Shown piece after piece: positions 60,067 to 64,000 of a stretch of DNA of 64,000 nt (its first letter is position 1; each line of letters starts with the position of its first letter). Source of the DNA: Lachnospiraceae bacterium (GTDB lineage: Bacteria > Bacillota > Clostridia > Lachnospirales > Lachnospiraceae); NCBI GenBank assembly GCA_017427415.1, contig JAFRSU010000025.1:1-64000 (forward strand), given 5' to 3'. The notes under the pieces are model-generated. The model was not told where the DNA came from and did no database searches. It saw nothing but the letters and a program-made list of their open reading frames with translations. A program made the translations under genes and the position numbers.

Positions 60067-61632
60067 TTACTCCTCCGGCAGAAGCAGGGAGCGCCGGTAC
60101 TCGGCGGGACTCATGCCGACATATTTTTTGAATTTCTTGTGGAAATAGTCTACATTGTTGTATCCTATACGTTCGGATATCTCGTAGACTTTTAATTTAT
60201 TCTGCTTTAAGAGTTCTTTTGAATGCTCGATACGGATGTGGTCTACGTAGGAGTTAAAACTCTCGTTTACGGCCTTGTTGAATATCTTGCCGAGATATGC
60301 ACTGTTGTAGCCGAAAAGAGGGGCGATGGTCTCAAGCTTGATATTGTTCTGGTAGTTGTGGTCTATGTAGTAGATAACATCGTCGAGGATACTGTCACGT
60401 GAGGAGTTGCCGGTAGCGTTCATTATCATCTCGAACTGTCCCGAGAAGAAGAGGATGATCTCGTATAAGTAGTACTTGGTGGAGATAAGCTCTATGATGG
60501 ACGAGTTCGTCGGGAACGGTATTTTCTCTGCACCGTACAGGTGGGAGATGGTCTCCTTAATCTGAAGGTAGAGGTCTGTCATGAAGAGCTTTACCGAATC
60601 GATGGTATCGTTTACGGTGTAAAGGTACTCCTCAAGGGCATACAATGTCTCGGCTACCCTCTTTCTGTTATAGGTCTGAAGGTGGTCTGTTAAAAGTTCG
60701 GCATATTTTGTGAGCAGTTTATTGCTCAGCTGGTTATCCTTGGCGTCAGCTTTGGGCAGCTCGTCGTAGCTTAAGGTATGCTGGCCCTGGGCACAGAAGA
60801 AACGTCTGTTGATGAGGGCGAGTGCCTGAGCATATGATATGGCGACGTCTTTTACCGAGCTGACGGGGGTGCCGTAGCATATGAATATGGTATCCATCGG
60901 GCTGCCGGCCTGAGGCGGTGTGCTGTCGTAGTGTGCGAGGAAATCATTAAACTGCTTTAGTGATACTGCACCTTTAAGCAGGATAACATCATTCTGGTCT
61001 ATCCTGGTACATTCGAAGGTCTTGTTATCTGTATTTGAAATATTCAGCAGGTCTGCAAAGTCATAGGTGAGTGATGAGAGCTTTTTTGAGAAGTTCTCAT
61101 AGATCACTACCTGATAGGTATCGTAATTGAGACCCAACTCGTCGAGCGCAGGCTGCTCGTAAGTCTTTTCTTCGGCTTCGCCGGTAATGATCTCCTTTAG
61201 GATAACATCACGGGCTTTATTACGGTATACGTCTATATAGGTGTCCTTGCTGCGTTCGTCATCAAGGAGCTTTTTAACATAGGTTACGGCTTCTAAGAGG
61301 TCATCCTCATCGATAGGCTTCGTAAGATAGAAGTCTACGTTGTACCTTATGGCGGTCTGTGCATAGGTGAAGTCGGAGTAACCGGAGAGGATTATGCATT
61401 TCCCGGTAAAACCTGCCTCGCGGGCCGCTTTGATGACTTCGGTACCGTGAAGTTTGGGCATACGGATATCAAGCAGGATCAGATCGGGATTATATTTTTT
61501 GATTATATCCAGAGCTTCCTGCCCGTTTTCTGCCTCGTAATCCGTGGAAAAGCCCATGGACTCCCAGTCAAGCAGGCACTTGATACCACGGCGTATGGAA
61601 CTTTCATCATCTGCAAACAATACACGGTACAT
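60067..61632 (-). CDS. YesN-type response regulator with AraC DNA-binding domain
   Basis: A 521-residue regulator: N-terminal receiver (VLFADDESSIRRGIKCLLDW, Asp55 in LILLDIRMPK, Lys in FYLTKPIDE), a long middle region (about 130-410) and a C-terminal AraC pair of helix-turn-helix units (IKLETIAPLFGYNSAYLGKI, LKVYEISERIGYNNVDYFHK). This class controls sugar uptake and glycosidase genes in Firmicutes. It is convergent with the short YesM-like kinase instead of following it in an operon. It shares a divergent promoter region with the DHH gene. Confidence 0.93.
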   Translation of the reverse strand: MYRVLFADDESSIRRGIKCLLDWESMGFSTDYEAENGQEALDIIKKYNPDLILLDIRMPKLHGTEVIKAAREAGFTGKCIILSGYSDFTYAQTAIRYNVDFYLTKPIDEDDLLEAVTYVKKLLDDERSKDTYIDVYRNKARDVILKEIITGEAEEKTYEQPALDELGLNYDTYQVVIYENFSKKLSSLTYDFADLLNISNTDNKTFECTRIDQNDVILLKGAVSLKQFNDFLAHYDSTPPQAGSPMDTIFICYGTPVSSVKDVAISYAQALALINRRFFCAQGQHTLSYDELPKADAKDNQLSNKLLTKYAELLTDHLQTYNRKRVAETLYALEEYLYTVNDTIDSVKLFMTDLYLQIKETISHLYGAEKIPFPTNSSIIELISTKYYLYEIILFFSGQFEMIMNATGNSSRDSILDDVIYYIDHNYQNNIKLETIAPLFGYNSAYLGKIFNKAVNESFNSYVDHIRIEHSKELLKQNKLKVYEISERIGYNNVDYFHKKFKKYVGMSPAEYRRSLLLPEE

Positions 61633-61697
61633 ATAATGTTTCCTTTCAGGTTGAAATAAGGATATGGATCATATCTTCAACATATGTAATCAAAACA

Positions 61698-61725
61698 ATT
61701 ATACCACAACCCGAATAATTTGCAA
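61698..61725 (-). promoter_or_regulatory. Predicted promoter of the YesN-type gene
   Basis: On the minus strand: TTGCAA (61720-61725), 16 bases, TGGTATAAT (-10 at 61698-61703, extended). Confidence 0.65.
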
Positions 61726-61733
61726 AAGAAAAA

Positions 61734-61762
61734 TTGACTATGATATGCCTGTTTGGTATACT
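61734..61762 (+). promoter_or_regulatory. Predicted sigma-A promoter of the DHH gene
   Basis: TTGACT (61734-61739), 17 bases, TATACT (61757-61762). It lies back to back with the YesN promoter, with the two -35 boxes 8 bases apart. Confidence 0.7.
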
Positions 61763-61815
61763 GAAAAAGATAACATAAAGAGTATAGTATGCATCGATGC
61801 ATCAGGAGGGGAAAA

Positions 61816-63381
61816 TTGAAGCTGGGTGATCTGCTTAAATACAATGATATAGTGATACAGGGACATGATAATCCGGATGCTGATGCAATAGCGGGAGCAT
61901 ACGGGCTTTATCTGTTTTTTAAAGCAAAAGGCAAAAAAGTCAGGATGATATACGGCGGCAGGAGCGCCATACAGAAAAGAAATCTGGTGCTGATGGTGGA
62001 AAAGCTTGAGATACCGATAGAGTATGTGGCTGAGCTTAATGAGGTGCCGGAGCTGCTTCTTACCGAAGACTGCCAGTACGGGGAAAGAAATGTGCAGCAT
62101 TTTGAGGGAAAGACGGTAGCGGTCATAGACCATCATATGGCAAGGCCGGAAAAACTGCCGGAATTATCCGAAGTACGGGATAATTACGGTGCATGCGCCA
62201 CCATCATCTGGGATATGCTTGAGGGTGAAGGCTTTAATGTTACGGAAAACGAGTCGCTGGCTACAGCCCTTTATTACGGACTTTTTATGGATACCGGTAA
62301 GCTGCAGGAGATAAGACATCCCAAGGACAAGGATATGAGGGATGAACTGGAGTTTTGTCTTAACAGGGGGATACTTACGCTTCTTGAGAACAGCAATATC
62401 TCTCAGGAGGAATTAAAGATCGCCGGCAGAGCTATGTCACAGGTGGACTATGAGGATAACGGCAGTACGGGATTTGCCATAGCTGAGGCGGAAAAGTGCG
62501 ATCCCAATATACTCGGTGTCATAAGCGATGCATTGATAGAGGTTGATTCGATAGGAAGCTGTGTGGCTCTGTGCGCTTTAGATGACGGCGTAAAGCTTTC
62601 GGTCAGAAGCTGCGAAAGGGAGACGCGTGCCGATGAGCTTGCCGCATTCATCACTGCAGGTATAGGTTCGGGCGGCGGACATATGAGAAAATCGGGCGGA
62701 TTTATGGTAAATGACCTCATGGCTGAGGAGTATCACAGACTGTTCGGCGAGAGCCCCGAGGATATGGCGGTGGCAGCACATGCTGTATTAAAGCAGAGAA
62801 TGGCCGAGTATTTCAGGGAGCAGGATTATGTGTATTCGGGATCCGATGATGTGCCGGATCTGTCCGACGAACCCGTATACAGGAAAAAATGTATCCCGAT
62901 AGGATATGTCAAGGCCACGGATATGTATCCGGAAGGAACATATGTGACCGTCAGGATGCTCGAAGGCGATATACCTTTTACCATTAAGAATGATACATAT
63001 TTTATCATAGGTGTTGAAGGCGATGTGTATAAGAATGACGAGGAATATTTCTTAGCACATAATAACTCGACGGATGAGCCTTATGTATTTAAGGGAGAGT
63101 ATGCGCCGACGGTGCATACAGCTGTTCAGGCGGTAAGTATCGGCGAGGGGGATGACGAAAGGAAATCCCTTCTGGACTTTGCAAAGACCTGTGTACCTAA
63201 AGAGGGGTCATGCGTATATGCAAAGAAGCTTACGAGACGTACAAAGGTATTTGTTTCGTGGAGTGACAGCTACCTGCTCGGAAAGATAGGGGACTTCCTT
63301 GTAGCAAGGAAGGAAAATCCGAAGGATGTATATATAATAGACAAGGATATCATGAGAGAATCATACGAAATAATAAGCTGA
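61816..63381 (+). CDS. DHH/DHHA1 phosphoesterase, NrnA/Pap-like, with extra C-terminal domain
   Basis: A 521-residue protein. The DHH domain has QGHDNPDADAIAGAYG and VIDHH, and DHHA1 has GIGSGGGHMRKSGG; these bind two Mn ions and hydrolyse nanoRNAs, pAp or cyclic dinucleotides in relatives. Residues about 345-521 (after DEPVYRKKCIPIGYVKATD) form an additional beta-rich domain that NrnA does not have. The start is TTG 61816, because AGGAGGGG sits 6 bases upstream; ATG 61789 lacks a ribosome site. yfbR follows after 55 bases, making a nucleotide-turnover pair. Confidence 0.85.
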   Translation: MKLGDLLKYNDIVIQGHDNPDADAIAGAYGLYLFFKAKGKKVRMIYGGRSAIQKRNLVLMVEKLEIPIEYVAELNEVPELLLTEDCQYGERNVQHFEGKTVAVIDHHMARPEKLPELSEVRDNYGACATIIWDMLEGEGFNVTENESLATALYYGLFMDTGKLQEIRHPKDKDMRDELEFCLNRGILTLLENSNISQEELKIAGRAMSQVDYEDNGSTGFAIAEAEKCDPNILGVISDALIEVDSIGSCVALCALDDGVKLSVRSCERETRADELAAFITAGIGSGGGHMRKSGGFMVNDLMAEEYHRLFGESPEDMAVAAHAVLKQRMAEYFREQDYVYSGSDDVPDLSDEPVYRKKCIPIGYVKATDMYPEGTYVTVRMLEGDIPFTIKNDTYFIIGVEGDVYKNDEEYFLAHNNSTDEPYVFKGEYAPTVHTAVQAVSIGEGDDERKSLLDFAKTCVPKEGSCVYAKKLTRRTKVFVSWSDSYLLGKIGDFLVARKENPKDVYIIDKDIMRESYEIIS

Positions 63382-63436
63382 TGCGGCAGAAAAAAGCAAT
63401 ATTACGGTGGCGTCAGATGACATAGAGGAGATAACG

Positions 63437-64000
63437 ATGGTAAACAATTTTTTTGCCATGATGTCAAGAATGAAGTATATTGACAGATGGGCGCTTATGC
63501 GAAATTCATATACGGAGAACATCAGTGAACACTCTCTTGAGGTGAGCATGCTCACACATGCTCTGTGCGTGATAGGCAACAAGAGACTCGGGAAAAAGCT
63601 TGACGCTGAAAGGGCTGTGCTTGTGGCACTTTACCATGACGCATCCGAGATCATAACCGGAGATATGCCGACACCGATCAAGTACCTGAACAAGGATATC
63701 AAAGGTGCTTTTAAGGACATAGAGGCCAAGGCTAACTTAAGGCTTCTCGATATGCTGCCGGATGATATGAAGGAGGACTATTATGAGATATTCTTCCCGA
63801 AGGATGATATGGGATATGAGTTAAAACTCGTAAAAGCGGCTGATAAGCTTTCGGCACTTATTAAGTGTATCGAGGAAGGCAAAATGGGTAATCTGGAGTT
63901 TAAGAGTGCCGGGAATACGCTTGAAAACTCGGTGAAAGACATGCATCTTGAAGAGGCTGATATCTTTATGCGGGAATTCCTGCCTGCTTATCATCTGACA
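63437..64000 (+). CDS. yfbR: 5'-deoxynucleotidase YfbR, 3' end cut by the window
   Basis: An HD-domain phosphatase of deoxynucleoside 5'-monophosphates. 188 codons are visible and no stop is reached; the full protein is normally about 195-200 residues, so nearly all of it is present. Motifs: RWALMRNSYTENISEHSLEV, LYHDASEIITGDMPTPIKY and LVKAADKLSALIKCIEE. GAGGAG precedes ATG 63437. It follows the DHH phosphoesterase gene. Confidence 0.93.
   Translation, partial: MVNNFFAMMSRMKYIDRWALMRNSYTENISEHSLEVSMLTHALCVIGNKRLGKKLDAERAVLVALYHDASEIITGDMPTPIKYLNKDIKGAFKDIEAKANLRLLDMLPDDMKEDYYEIFFPKDDMGYELKLVKAADKLSALIKCIEEGKMGNLEFKSAGNTLENSVKDMHLEEADIFMREFLPAYHLT

Noticed and set aside
59655..60195. Overlapping open frames of about 100 codons in the gap between the two-component genes
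   Set aside because: They run through both arms of the inverted repeat and the terminator and have no ribosome site or recognisable protein character.
1..64000. tRNA or rRNA genes, insertion sequences, prophage or CRISPR arrays
   Set aside because: Reading both strands showed no cloverleaf-like GGTTCGAATCC context outside coding sequence, no transposase or phage protein and no spaced repeat array. A covariance search was not possible.

Overview
The window looks like chromosomal DNA of a low-to-mid GC Gram-positive member of the Clostridia, most like a Lachnospiraceae-type gut or rumen anaerobe. The evidence is a T-box leader ahead of ileS, MecA, YhaM, MutS2, a long-form hibernation factor, sigma-A promoters of TTGACA-17-TATAAT form, strong AGGAGG ribosome sites with occasional TTG starts, and a UxuA/UxuB hexuronate pair. 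The assignment is by gene content only. No rRNA, tRNA, CRISPR array, insertion sequence or prophage was seen.

Layout. Bases 1-1300 are AT-rich and hold gene remnants plus a small lipoprotein. Bases 1.3-9.1 kb carry a DUF1858 protein, a class A penicillin-binding protein, a membrane-anchored protein with a trigger-factor-like C-terminus and a GH13 alpha-glycosidase. Bases 9.2-16.1 kb are housekeeping: endonuclease III, a 33-residue membrane peptide, an AIR-synthase-like protein, an Lrp regulator with an aminotransferase, TrmL and MutS2. Bases 16.1-23.4 kb hold a two-component system followed by an HtrA-like protein that has lost its catalytic triad, then YhaM and the uxuA-uxuB pair. Bases 23.5-29.1 kb carry minus-strand rhomboid and lipid-kinase genes, a Ser/Thr kinase fused to a degenerate MinD/ParA-like domain with a stand-alone relative of that domain, plus-strand mecA and a minus-strand AraC regulator. 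Bases 29.2-37 kb have a three-gene membrane operon, T-box-ileS and glycogen phosphorylase. Bases 37-48.6 kb hold a glycosyltransferase, a GH43-like protein, a DJ-1 protein, a zincin-like lipoprotein and a surface-polysaccharide group (acyltransferase, GT4, Stealth phosphotransferase, flippase, GT2). Bases 48.7-64 kb hold hpf, a CvpA-like protein, a repeat-containing lipoprotein, a type IIA topoisomerase pair, a lone CheY, an M18 aminopeptidase, a YesM/YesN-type two-component pair, a DHH phosphoesterase and a truncated YfbR.

The most interesting items are the kinase/degenerate-NTPase module (25.3-27.2 kb), the extracytoplasmic trigger-factor-like anchor protein (4.0-6.9 kb), the pseudo-HtrA next to a two-component system (18.3-19.7 kb), a roughly 247-bp long inverted-repeat element between the YesM and YesN-type genes (59.76-60.0 kb), and several families of dispersed hairpin repeats. 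One hairpin family appears twice as the bidirectional terminator between convergent genes. Another, ending in GATGAGGTGT, occurs four times in gene gaps.
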